From Pseudomonas oryzihabitans (GTDB lineage: Bacteria > Pseudomonadota > Gammaproteobacteria > Pseudomonadales > Pseudomonadaceae): a DNA stretch of 64,000 nt. Every line of letters begins with the position of its first letter. Position 1 is the stretch's first letter. The notes under the pieces were generated by a model, which was not told the DNA's origin, did no database searches, and was given only the letters and a program-made list of their open reading frames with translations. Positions 55,581-64,000 of this stretch are shown here, piece by piece. Made by a program: the position numbers and the translations under genes. Location: contig NZ_CP021645.1 in assembly GCF_006384975.1 (NCBI RefSeq), forward strand, positions 4,430,001 through 4,494,000, read 5' to 3'.

Positions 55581-55595
55581 GCCAAAGCCGTGCCA
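55581..55595 (-). promoter_or_regulatory. Sigma-54 promoter (-24/-12) of the lactone operon
   Basis: Read on the minus strand, TGGCACGGCTTTGGC followed by T matches the sigma-54 consensus TGGCACG-N4-TTGC at all but one position, with the essential GG and GC dinucleotides at the correct 10-base spacing. Transcription would begin about 12 bases downstream, near 55569, leaving a leader of about 30 bases before the alcohol dehydrogenase ATG at 55540. Confidence 0.8.
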
Positions 55596-55643
55596 CTACT
55601 GCGCAAGCCGCGCCAGCCCTGGCCAGGCCGGTGCCAGAGCGGA

Positions 55644-55681
55644 TCGCCACCCGTAGTTGGCGAATCGTTTCCCAATCGCCA
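55644..55681. promoter_or_regulatory. Candidate enhancer (UAS) for the sigma-54 activator
   Basis: Three copies of one hexamer lie in 38 bp: TCGCCA (55644-55649), TGGCGA (55658-55663) and TCGCCA (55676-55681), giving two opposed inverted repeats. The first and third copies sit in identical ATCGCCAC octamers 32 bp apart. They are 49 to 100 bp upstream of the -24 box, where activators of this class normally bind, between the regulator stop and the promoter. Confidence 0.6.
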
Positions 55682-55702
55682 CGACCGGCTTTGATCGGAA
55701 AG

Positions 55703-57055
55703 CTAATCGCGCTCCCAGCGCTTCATCTTCTGCACTACCGTCGCCTGGCTGATGCCCAGGGCCTTGGCCGCCAGCCGGGTGGTCTTGAAGCGTTGCAGGG
55801 CCTGGCCGATGGCCTGGCGCTCGGTGCGTTCGAGCAGGCGGCGCAGGCTGAGAGGATTGGTGTCGTCTTGCAGCGGGGCCTGGCATTCGCTGGGCAGGTC
55901 GAGGCTGCCGATCTGCTCGCCCACGCAGAGGGCGACCAGCCGCTCCACCACGTTGATCAACTCGCGGATGTTGCCCGGCCAGGCGTACTGTTCGAGCAGC
56001 TCCAGGGCCTCCAGGCTCCAGTGCAACTGCCGGCCATGGCGCTGGTTGAAATGTGCCAGGTAATGCTCCAGCAGCGGACGGATCTCATCGCGCCGCTCGC
56101 GCAGGGGTGGAATGCAAAGTGGTACCACGTTGAGGCGGTAGAAGAGATCGGCGCGGAATTGGCCCGCCGCGACCATGCGCTGGAGATCCCGGTGCGTGGC
56201 GCTGATGATCCGCACATCGACCTCCTTGAGTTCGAGACCGCCCACCGGGATGAAGCGGCCTTCCTCCAGCACCTTGAGCAGCTTGACCTGCAAGGCCAGC
56301 GGCAGATCACCGATCTCGTCGAGGAACAGCGTGCCGTGGTTCGCCAGCTCCAGCAGGCCGCGCTTGCCCTTGCTCGAAGCACCGGTGAAGGCCCCCGGCG
56401 CATAGCCGAACAGCTCGGCCTCGACCAGGGGTTCCGGCAGGGCGCCGCAATTGAGCGACAGGAAGGGCTCGGCGGCGCGGCTGCTCTGGTTGTGGATGAA
56501 CTGGGCCACCAGGGTCTTGCCCACCCCCGTCTCGCCCTGCAGCAACACCCGCACATCGCGACCGGCGACCCGATAGGCCAGGTCGAACAGCTCGTCGGTG
56601 GCCACGCCGGCGTTCAGCAGCGAGGAGGGTAGCTGGCGCGCATGCAGTTGCGCCGTGCTGTGGCGCAGCTGCTTGAGTTGCTGCAGTTCATCGCGCTCAT
56701 GCTTCATGCGCAGCAACTCGGTCATGTCGCGCACGGTGCTGATGACATAGCGGATCTCGCCGCTGGCGGCAAAGATCGGCGAGGCACTGACCAGCAATTG
56801 CTTGCCGTTGACCAGGCGCTGCATCAGGGAGAAGGGCTGCCCCTCCGCGATCACCTTGAGCGAGGCCGAGCGCGAGATCACCCCCTCGCGCACCAGATCC
56901 TGCATCCAGCGCCCGACCAGTTGGCTGCCGTCCAATCCGGTGAGGCGTTCGTAGGCTCGGTTGACCTTGAGGGTGCGACCCTCGTGGTCGGTGATGTAGA
57001 CGCCATCATGCAGGGCATCCAGCAGTTCGGCGAAGCCTGGATCGTTGAAATCCAT
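55703..57055 (-). CDS. PAS-containing sigma-54-dependent transcriptional activator
   Basis: The 450-residue regulator has an N-terminal PAS domain (residues about 8-115, GVYITDHEGRTLKVNRAYER), a short linker, and an AAA+ domain with Walker A GETGVGKT (174-181), the sigma-54 contact loop GAFTGA (221-226) and Walker B GTLFLDEIGD (241-250). A Fis-type helix-turn-helix ends the protein (LAAKALGISQATVVQKMKR). No receiver domain is present, so a small ligand probably acts through PAS. It lies immediately upstream of the alcohol dehydrogenase gene in the same orientation, with a sigma-54 promoter between them, and is the obvious regulator of the three catabolic genes. Confidence 0.93.
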   Translation of the reverse strand: MDFNDPGFAELLDALHDGVYITDHEGRTLKVNRAYERLTGLDGSQLVGRWMQDLVREGVISRSASLKVIAEGQPFSLMQRLVNGKQLLVSASPIFAASGEIRYVISTVRDMTELLRMKHERDELQQLKQLRHSTAQLHARQLPSSLLNAGVATDELFDLAYRVAGRDVRVLLQGETGVGKTLVAQFIHNQSSRAAEPFLSLNCGALPEPLVEAELFGYAPGAFTGASSKGKRGLLELANHGTLFLDEIGDLPLALQVKLLKVLEEGRFIPVGGLELKEVDVRIISATHRDLQRMVAAGQFRADLFYRLNVVPLCIPPLRERRDEIRPLLEHYLAHFNQRHGRQLHWSLEALELLEQYAWPGNIRELINVVERLVALCVGEQIGSLDLPSECQAPLQDDTNPLSLRRLLERTERQAIGQALQRFKTTRLAAKALGISQATVVQKMKRWERD

Positions 57056-57101
57056 ACGGCGCTCCTCGTTTGGCCAAGGCCTGCCCAGCAGGTCGAAAGG
57101 T

Positions 57102-57857
57102 TCAGGCGCCGGCTTGCGGCAAGGCCTTGTTGCCTTCTTCCCGTACCCAGAACAGTGTCGCCCCGGCCACCGCGGCGGGCATGAACAGGGCGTTCAGGCC
57201 GGGTACCAGCAGGGCCAGGTAGGTCACCCCGCCGAAACCCAGGCAGCGCAGGCGACGGGTGCGCAGCCAGGCGAGCATGTTGCGGAAGTCCAGCTTGTGG
57301 TTGTCGGCGGGGAAGTCGATGTACTGCACCGCCATCATCCAGACGCCGAACAGAATCCACAGCGGCGCGGCGATCAGGTTGATGCCGGGGATGAAGGTCA
57401 GCACCAGCAGGCCCAGGGCCCTGGGCAGGTAGTAGCCCAGCTTACGCAACTCGCGCTGCAGGGTGCGCGGCACCATGGTCACCAGTTCGGTGAGGCTGAA
57501 GGGCGGGAAGTCGTCCTGGCCGCGCACCAGCACCTCGACCTTTTCCGACAGCAGGCCGTTGAAGGGCGCCGCCACCAGATTCGCCAGCAGGGTGAAGGTG
57601 AAGAAGATGATCGCCAGCAGCAGCACGACGAACAGTGGCCAGAGCAGCCACTCGACGAAGCCGGCCCAACTGGGCAGGGTGGGCATCAGTTGCGTCATCC
57701 AGCCGTTGAACTGGCGTACGGCGAAGGTGAGGATGGCCGCGTAGAGCAGCAGATTGATGGTCAGCGGGATGACCACGAAGCGGCGCATGCCGGGGCGGGT
57801 CACCAGGCGCAGACCTTCGGCGAAGTAGGCGGAGCCGGACAGCGGAGCGACAGCCAT
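57102..57857 (-). CDS. cysZ: Sulfate transporter CysZ
   Basis: CysZ is an inner-membrane protein that brings sulfate into the cell for cysteine synthesis. The 251-residue protein has the EI24/CysZ layout with several hydrophobic helices. Typical segments are [35 protein letters not shown], the [20 protein letters not shown] helix pair and [10 protein letters not shown]. The start at 57857 ([18 protein letters not shown]) has AGGAAA upstream; a frame from 57887 adds ten unconserved residues. It is divergent from trxB, as commonly found in Pseudomonas. Confidence 0.93.
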   Translation of the reverse strand: MAVAPLSGSAYFAEGLRLVTRPGMRRFVVIPLTINLLLYAAILTFAVRQFNGWMTQLMPTLPSWAGFVEWLLWPLFVVLLLAIIFFTFTLLANLVAAPFNGLLSEKVEVLVRGQDDFPPFSLTELVTMVPRTLQRELRKLGYYLPRALGLLVLTFIPGINLIAAPLWILFGVWMMAVQYIDFPADNHKLDFRNMLAWLRTRRLRCLGFGGVTYLALLVPGLNALFMPAAVAGATLFWVREEGNKALPQAGA

Positions 57858-59134
<1,277 letters not shown>

Positions 59135-59152
59135 GCTCAGCTGCAAACAAAG

Positions 59153-59180
59153 AACCCCGGCACTGGCCGGGGTTTTTCTT
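59153..59180 (+). terminator. Intrinsic terminator after trxB
   Basis: AACCCCGGC pairs with GCCGGGGTT around an ACTG loop, followed by TTTCTTTTT; it starts 18 bp after the stop. Confidence 0.92.
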
Positions 59181-59244
59181 TTTCGGAGGTTTCCGGTGGG
59201 CGGCAAGATCTGGCTTGTCTGCCTTGACGACCCTTCTGGAAACG

Positions 59245-59278
59245 CAAAGAGCCCCGATCTATTGGTCGGGGTTCTTTG
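59245..59278 (-). terminator. Intrinsic terminator-like hairpin downstream of glyA
   Basis: CAAAGA-g-CCCCGA pairs with TCGGGG-t-TCTTTG, with one mismatched base pair. Located 58 bp past the glyA stop on the minus strand; the palindrome copy 3 lies between them. Confidence 0.7.
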
Positions 59279-59288
59279 TTTGGGGCTT

Positions 59289-59323
59289 CCCTCACTCCGA
59301 CCCTCTCCCGGAGGGAGAGGGGG
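59289..59323. repeat. Dispersed intergenic palindrome, copy 3
   Basis: Third copy of the element at 46753 and 51829 (CCCTCACTCCGACCCTC, then CCGGAGGGAGAGGGG), with two substitutions in the left part. Again it sits between convergent genes, trxB and glyA. Confidence 0.88.
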
Positions 59324-59335
59324 ACGACGTGCCTC

Positions 59336-60589
59336 TTACTTGCCGTACACCGGCAGGCGGGCGCAGACGGTCTGGACCTTGGCGCGTACGGCGTCGATCA
59401 CCGACTCGTCGCCCATGTTGCCGAGGATGTCGCAGATCCAGCCGGCCAGTTCCTGGCACTCGGCTTCCTTAAAGCCACGGGTGGTGACGGCCGGGGTACC
59501 GATGCGCAGGCCGGAGGTGACGAAGGGCGAGCGCGGATCGTTCGGCACCGAGTTCTTGTTCACGGTGATGAAGGCGCGACCCAGGGCGGCGTCCGCGTCC
59601 TTGCCGGTGATTTCCTGCTTGATCAGGCTGAGCAGGAACAGGTGGTTGTCGGTGCCACCGGAGACCACGTCGAAGCCGCGCTCGATGAAGACGCTGGCCA
59701 TGGCCTGGGCGTTCTTTATCACCTGCTGCTGGTAGGTCTTGAACTCGGGCTGCAGGGCTTCCTTGAAGCACACGGCCTTGCCGGCGATGACGTGCATCAG
59801 CGGACCGCCCTGGGCGCCGGGGAAGACCGCCGAGTTGAGCTTCTTCTCGATGGCTTCGTTGGCCTTGGCCAGGATCAGGCCGCCGCGCGGGCCGCGCAGG
59901 GTCTTGTGGGTGGTGCTGGTGACCACGTCGGCGAAGGGCACCGGGTTGGGGTAGATACCCGCGGCGACCAGGCCGGCGAAGTGGGCCATGTCGACGAACA
60001 GGTAGGCGCCCACGGCATCGGCGATGGCGCGGAAGCGGGCGAAGTCCAGGACTTGGGAGTAGGCGGAGTAGCCGGCAACGATGACCTTGGGCTTGTGCTC
60101 CTGGGCCAGGCGCTCGACCTCGGCGTAGTCGATCAGGCCCTGCTCGTCGATGCCGTACTGCACGGCGTTGTACAGCTTGCCGGAGGAGGAGACGGTGGCA
60201 CCATGGGTCAGGTGGCCGCCGTGAGCCAGGCTCATGCCGAGGATGGTGTCACCGGCTTCGATCAGCGCCAGGTATACGGCCGAGTTGGCCTGGGACCCGG
60301 AGTGCGGCTGGACGTTGGCGTAGTCGGCGCCGAACAGCTGCTTGGCGCGGTCGATGGCCAGTTGCTCGACCACGTCGACGTATTCGCAACCGCCGTAGTA
60401 ACGCTTGTGCGGATAGCCTTCGGCGTACTTGTTGGTCAGCACCGAGCCTTGGGCTTCCATGACCGCCGGGCTGGTGTAGTTTTCCGAAGCGATCAGCTCG
60501 ATGTGATCTTCCTGACGCTGGGCTTCCTGCTGCATGGCGGCATACAGGTCGGCGTCGAAGCGGGCGATGGTGGTTTCACGGCTGAACAT
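59336..60589 (-). CDS. glyA: Serine hydroxymethyltransferase
   Basis: GlyA interconverts serine and glycine with tetrahydrofolate and supplies one-carbon units. The 417-residue protein is full length, with the PLP lysine region [26 protein letters not shown]-type segment [14 protein letters not shown], and [19 protein letters not shown]-rich dyad at 60622-60640 (CGAGCCCGG with CCGGGCTCG, 1-base spacer) lies in its leader. The neighbouring morA-like gene is the same partner as for glyA3 (PA4602/PA4601) in P. aeruginosa. Confidence 0.97.
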   Translation of the reverse strand: MFSRETTIARFDADLYAAMQQEAQRQEDHIELIASENYTSPAVMEAQGSVLTNKYAEGYPHKRYYGGCEYVDVVEQLAIDRAKQLFGADYANVQPHSGSQANSAVYLALIEAGDTILGMSLAHGGHLTHGATVSSSGKLYNAVQYGIDEQGLIDYAEVERLAQEHKPKVIVAGYSAYSQVLDFARFRAIADAVGAYLFVDMAHFAGLVAAGIYPNPVPFADVVTSTTHKTLRGPRGGLILAKANEAIEKKLNSAVFPGAQGGPLMHVIAGKAVCFKEALQPEFKTYQQQVIKNAQAMASVFIERGFDVVSGGTDNHLFLLSLIKQEITGKDADAALGRAFITVNKNSVPNDPRSPFVTSGLRIGTPAVTTRGFKEAECQELAGWICDILGNMGDESVIDAVRAKVQTVCARLPVYGK

Positions 60590-60713
60590 GGCGGCAGGGT
60601 CCCCTGAGGCATGGCGAAGAGCGAGCCCGGTCCGGGCTCGTGAAGGGCCGCATTCTACCCCATCGCGGGAAGCCTGAGGTATGAGCGCCGGTCATGTGCC
60701 GGCGCCATCGGTC

Positions 60714-63700
60714 TCATGTGAGAACCGGAAACAGACCCTGGTGCTCGACGCGCTTGCGCAACTGGTCCGGCGGCAGCGGACGGTCGAAGAGGAAGCCCTG
60801 GACCTCGTCGCAGCCATGGGTGCAGAGGAAATCCAGTTGCTCCTGCTGCTCCACGCCCTCGGCGATCACCGACAGGTTGAGGCTGTGCGCCATGGCGATG
60901 ATGGCGCGGGCGATCTGGGCGTCCTGTTCGCCGTGGGGCAGGCCGTCGACGAAGCTGCGGTCGATCTTGAGGATGTCGATGGGGAATTGCTTGAGGTAGT
61001 TGAGCGAGGAATAGCCGGTACCGAAGTCGTCGACCGCGATGCACAGGCCCAGGCCCTTGAGCTCGCCCAGCAGTTGCAGGGCTTCACCGACGTCGCGCAT
61101 CAGGATGCTCTCGGTCAATTCCAGCTCCAGGCAGGCGGGGGGCAGGCCGGTCTCGGTGAGGATCTTGGCGATGCGCTGGCCGAGCTGGCCGTCGCTGAAC
61201 TGGCGGGCGGAGAGGTTCACCGAGACCTTGGGGATACGCACCTTGGCCGCGTGCCATTCGCGCATCTGGCGGCAGGCCTCGCGGATCACCCAGTCGCCGA
61301 CCTGGACCACCAGGCCGATTTCCTCCAGCACCGGGATGAACTCGGCAGGGGAGACGTGGCCGCGCACCGGATGCTCCCAGCGCAGCAGGGCTTCGACACC
61401 GGTCAGACGGCGGTTGTCGCAGCGGTATTGCGGCTGGTAGTGCAGGCGGAATTCGCCCTGCAGCAGGGCATGGCGCAGATCGGCTTCCAACTCCAGGCGT
61501 TCCAGGGCGCGGGCGTTCATCTCGGCCTGGTAGAACTGGAAGTTGTTCTTGCCCATTTCCTTGGCGTGGTACATGGCCGTGTCGGCGTTCTTCATCAACT
61601 GGCTGAGTTCCTGGCCGTCCTGGGGCGACAGGGCGATGCCGATACTGGCGGAGACGAAGAATTCGCGGCCTTCGAGGATGAAGGCATCCGAGAGCTGGGC
61701 GAGGATCTGCTCACCGACGCGGATCGCCTGGGCGAGGGCGGCCTCGCGGGTCTCCAGGCCCGACAGCAGCAGGGTGAACTCGTCGCCACCCATGCGCGCC
61801 ACGCTGTCCTCGGTGCCGACGCAGGCGGTCAGGCGCATGGCCACTTCCTTGAGCATCCGATCACCCGCGGCATGGCCGAGGGAGTCGTTGATCGGCTTGA
61901 AGCGGTCCAGGTCGAGGAACATCAACACCACCCAGCTGTTGTTGTGCCGGCTCTGCTGCAGGGCATTGTGCAGGCGGTCCTGGAACAGGGTGCGGTTGGG
62001 CAGCAGGGTGAGGGCGTCGTAGTAGGCCAGGCGGTGAATGCGCCGCTCGCTGGCCTTGCGTTCGCTGATGTCGACGAAGAAGCAGACATAGCTCATCAGA
62101 TCGCCGTCATCATCGCGGATGGCGGTGATGCCGACCCAGGAGGGATAGGGCTCGTTATCCTTGCGGCGTTGCCAGATTTCGCCTTCCCAACTTTCCTCGG
62201 TGCGCAGCTGCTGCATCACGTGCTGCAGCTGGTTGGCTTCCTGCTTGTCGGCGCAGATCATCATCGGCTGTTGGTCGAGAACGTCGGCGGCGGCGAAGCC
62301 GGTGATACGGCTGAAGGTGCGGTTGACGCGTACGATGTAGCCGGCCGGGTCGGTGACCAGGATGGCGCCAGCGGAGTGGTCGAACACCGTGGCCGCCATG
62401 CGCATGTCCTTTTCCGTACGGCGCTGGGCGGAGATGTCGCGGCAGACGCCGAGCAGGCCGGCGAAGCGCTCGTGGTCATCCCAGAGTGGCTTGAGGCGCA
62501 GCTCGATCTGCAGGGTATGACCCTCGGCGTGCAGGCAGTCGAGCACCAGGGGGGCGAAACTCTCGCGGCGCAGGGCGGAGAGCGCGCGTGGATCGTCGAG
62601 GCTGCGCAGCAGATGCTGCAGGGCACGGCGGAACTCCTGCAACTGGCGCGAATGCACCACCAGGTCGGCCAGCGGGCGCTGTTGCAGCTCGGCGATGGAA
62701 TAGCCCAGCAGTTCCTCGACGGACGGGCTGATGTAGCTGAGTACCAGCTGGGCATCGGTGGTGAAGATGACGTCGCTGATGCTTTCCGCCAGTTGTCGGT
62801 AGCGGTTCTCGCTGTCGCGCAGGCGATCGCTGGCCAGCACGGTGTCGGTGACGTCCAGCGCCAGGCCGACGATGCTGGCGGCGGCGCCGTCAGGGCGGCG
62901 TTCCAGGCGCTGCTCGCGGATATCGAACCAGCGCCAGCTACCGTTGCGGTGCTGCCAGCGCAAGAGGCTGCTGCTGGGCTGGTCGGACAGCGTCTGGCGC
63001 ATGTTCACCACCCGCGCGTGCAGTTCGGTGTCGTCCGGATGCAGGCGTTCGGTGCCGAGACTGGTGAAGGCCTCCGGGGGATAGCCGAGCTTGAGCGCCA
63101 GTGGATGGCTCTCGTAGGTCAGCTGGCCACTGGCGACGTCGTAGGTGTAGAGGGTGTCGGGGGTGGCGCTGATCAGGTTGGACCAGAAGGCGTCGCGCTG
63201 GATCAGCCGCAGTTCGCCGAGTTTGCGCTGGGTGATGTCGTTGAGGCTGAGCAGGGTGGCGTCGAGGTGCTGGGGATCGGTCGGCAGATGCATGCTCAGC
63301 CAGAGGTGCCGCTCGCCCGTCGCGGTGGCGATGCAGGTTTCCAGCTCCAGCACCTGCTGACCGGACAGCATGCCAGCCAGCAGGCGATAACGCTTGCCAC
63401 CGACCTGGAGGCGGGAGTTACCCACGAGGCGATCCCAGGCCTGGTCGAGATGCTCGATGCCGAGCATCTCCAGGGCGCGTTGGTTGATTTCGGTGATCCG
63501 CACCTGGCGGCCCAGCTCGTCCAGCGCGTCGGGTTGGCTGGCGAGTATCGCGGCGAGCTGTTCCGGTCGCTGCAGGCCGCGTACGGTCATGGCTTCGTAC
63601 AGGGGGCGCAGGTCGACCACGCAGATGCCGGTGTGTACCCCGTTGAAGATGTTCTCGTAGCGTTGCCGGGTGGTCTGGATGGTTTCCAGGTTGCGCTGCT

Positions 63701-64000
63701 GCTCGGTGACATCGCGCAGGACCCAGACGAATCCATCCTGCGTCTGGGTGCGGTCACGCAGCACGCGCGCGCTGGGCTGACTGTCGGCCAGGGCATGGCA
63801 GCTCACCGCGAAGCAGCGGGGGCGGTGGTCCACCAGGAGGGAGATCAGGCCATGGTTGCCCTGTTCGGCGCCTGTTGGGGAGACCAGTTGTGGCAACAGG
63901 CCCGCCAGGAAATGTTGCGGGGCTTCACTCGGGGCGATGCCGAGCAGGCGCGCCGCGGTGGCGTTGACGTAGACCAGGCGGCCGTCGGCCTGGGTCATGC
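60714..64000 (-). CDS. morA: MorA-like multi-PAS GGDEF-EAL protein, 5' end outside the window
   Basis: About 1095 C-terminal residues are visible; an ATG near 63998 lies inside a PAS domain (MTQADGRLVYVNATAARLLG), so the true start is beyond the right edge. Five PAS-like segments are followed by a diguanylate cyclase domain with an intact active site (MGGDEFTLLL) and a phosphodiesterase domain with EALLRWEHP, SVNLSARQF, LELTESILM, DDFGTGYSSLNYLKQ and IAEGVEQQEQ, all catalytic positions kept. It could both make and degrade cyclic-di-GMP. The name MorA rests on its place beside glyA, as PA4601 lies beside glyA3, and on domain order. Confidence 0.85.
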   Translation of the reverse strand, partial: MTQADGRLVYVNATAARLLGIAPSEAPQHFLAGLLPQLVSPTGAEQGNHGLISLLVDHRPRCFAVSCHALADSQPSARVLRDRTQTQDGFVWVLRDVTEQQRNLETIQTTRQRYENIFNGVHTGICVVDLRPLYEAMTVRGLQRPEQLAAILASQPDALDELGRQVRITEINQRALEMLGIEHLDQAWDRLVGNSRLQVGGKRYRLLAGMLSGQQVLELETCIATATGERHLWLSMHLPTDPQHLDATLLSLNDITQRKLGELRLIQRDAFWSNLISATPDTLYTYDVASGQLTYESHPLALKLGYPPEAFTSLGTERLHPDDTELHARVVNMRQTLSDQPSSSLLRWQHRNGSWRWFDIREQRLERRPDGAAASIVGLALDVTDTVLASDRLRDSENRYRQLAESISDVIFTTDAQLVLSYISPSVEELLGYSIAELQQRPLADLVVHSRQLQEFRRALQHLLRSLDDPRALSALRRESFAPLVLDCLHAEGHTLQIELRLKPLWDDHERFAGLLGVCRDISAQRRTEKDMRMAATVFDHSAGAILVTDPAGYIVRVNRTFSRITGFAAADVLDQQPMMICADKQEANQLQHVMQQLRTEESWEGEIWQRRKDNEPYPSWVGITAIRDDDGDLMSYVCFFVDISERKASERRIHRLAYYDALTLLPNRTLFQDRLHNALQQSRHNNSWVVLMFLDLDRFKPINDSLGHAAGDRMLKEVAMRLTACVGTEDSVARMGGDEFTLLLSGLETREAALAQAIRVGEQILAQLSDAFILEGREFFVSASIGIALSPQDGQELSQLMKNADTAMYHAKEMGKNNFQFYQAEMNARALERLELEADLRHALLQGEFRLHYQPQYRCDNRRLTGVEALLRWEHPVRGHVSPAEFIPVLEEIGLVVQVGDWVIREACRQMREWHAAKVRIPKVSVNLSARQFSDGQLGQRIAKILTETGLPPACLELELTESILMRDVGEALQLLGELKGLGLCIAVDDFGTGYSSLNYLKQFPIDILKIDRSFVDGLPHGEQDAQIARAIIAMAHSLNLSVIAEGVEQQEQLDFLCTHGCDEVQGFLFDRPLPPDQLRKRVEHQGLFPVLT

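Noticed and set aside
55605..55619. TGGCGCGGCTTGC on the minus strand as sigma-54 promoter
   Set aside because: Spacing between GG and GC is 8, not 10, so it cannot be used by sigma-54.
55622..55636. A second GG-N10-GC element (TGGCACC...GGC) further upstream
   Set aside because: It has more mismatches in the -12 part than the element at 55581-55595 and would give a long leader crossing nothing useful.
60622..60640. Dyad CGAGCCCGG/CCGGGCTCG upstream of glyA as a terminator or riboswitch
   Set aside because: The one-base spacer cannot form a normal hairpin loop without opening pairs, no T run follows, and glycine-riboswitch features were not seen.

Overview
This is a stretch of a GC-rich Pseudomonas chromosome (Gammaproteobacteria). 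The first 34 kb follows the order of the Pseudomonas aeruginosa block that runs from yggT/proC/pilTU through pyrBC', algH, gshB, the pilGHIJK-chpABC chemosensory genes, rsmE and bioA to the YceI protein and the RND pump genes. Protein lengths match that species closely (for example PilT 344 aa and PilG 135 aa). The species is not P. aeruginosa, because the pump gene neighbourhood and everything after it differ. The P. oryzihabitans/psychrotolerans lineage is a guess from general impression only. No tRNA, rRNA, CRISPR array, insertion sequence or phage gene was seen.

Layout. 1-2658 (minus): a truncated dynamin-like GTPase, yggT, proC and yggS. 2785-4961 (plus): pilT-pilU, the type IV pilus retraction ATPases. 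4958-7615 (minus): a UdgX-type uracil-DNA glycosylase fused to an N-terminal domain, with its partner radical SAM protein. 7748-9146: an NlpC/P60 hydrolase and a double TM2 membrane protein. 9195-15001 (minus): gshB-tonB3-algH-ruvX-pyrR-pyrB-pyrC', tightly packed. 15224-28343 (plus): the complete Pil-Chp surface-sensing and twitching system, including a 2370-residue ChpA kinase with six histidine phosphotransfer sites. 28340-31224 (minus): a HAD phosphatase, rsmE and bioA. 31397-34332 (plus): an amine oxidase, a cytochrome b561 and a YceI protein. 34683-40512 (plus): a three-gene RND multidrug pump of the MexAB-OprM/TtgABC type.

40633-51744 holds mostly housekeeping and envelope genes: a YajG lipoprotein, two acyltransferases, a small CPXCG/DUF2007/SRAP-like trio, a dCache chemoreceptor, an M48 protease, rsmC, hprA, acpH, the ornithine-lipid genes olsB-olsA and a SlyD-like FKBP. 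51966-57055 (minus) is the most distinctive part. It has a lactonase very like Agrobacterium BlcC/AttM, a succinate-semialdehyde dehydrogenase, an iron-type alcohol dehydrogenase and a PAS-containing sigma-54 activator. Together these look like a gamma-butyrolactone/4-hydroxybutyrate catabolic operon, with a readable sigma-54 promoter and clustered hexamer sites upstream. 57102-64000 carries cysZ, trxB (with a hairpin-rich leader), glyA and the C-terminal part of a MorA-like PAS-GGDEF-EAL protein cut by the window edge.

Points that stand out: the lactone operon with an activator type different from the IclR repressor known in Agrobacterium; an efflux operon whose promoter contains a TtgR-like operator although no regulator gene lies beside it; an SRAP-family protein lacking the catalytic Cys2; a perfect hexanucleotide repeat inside chpA; and a dispersed intergenic palindrome present three times.
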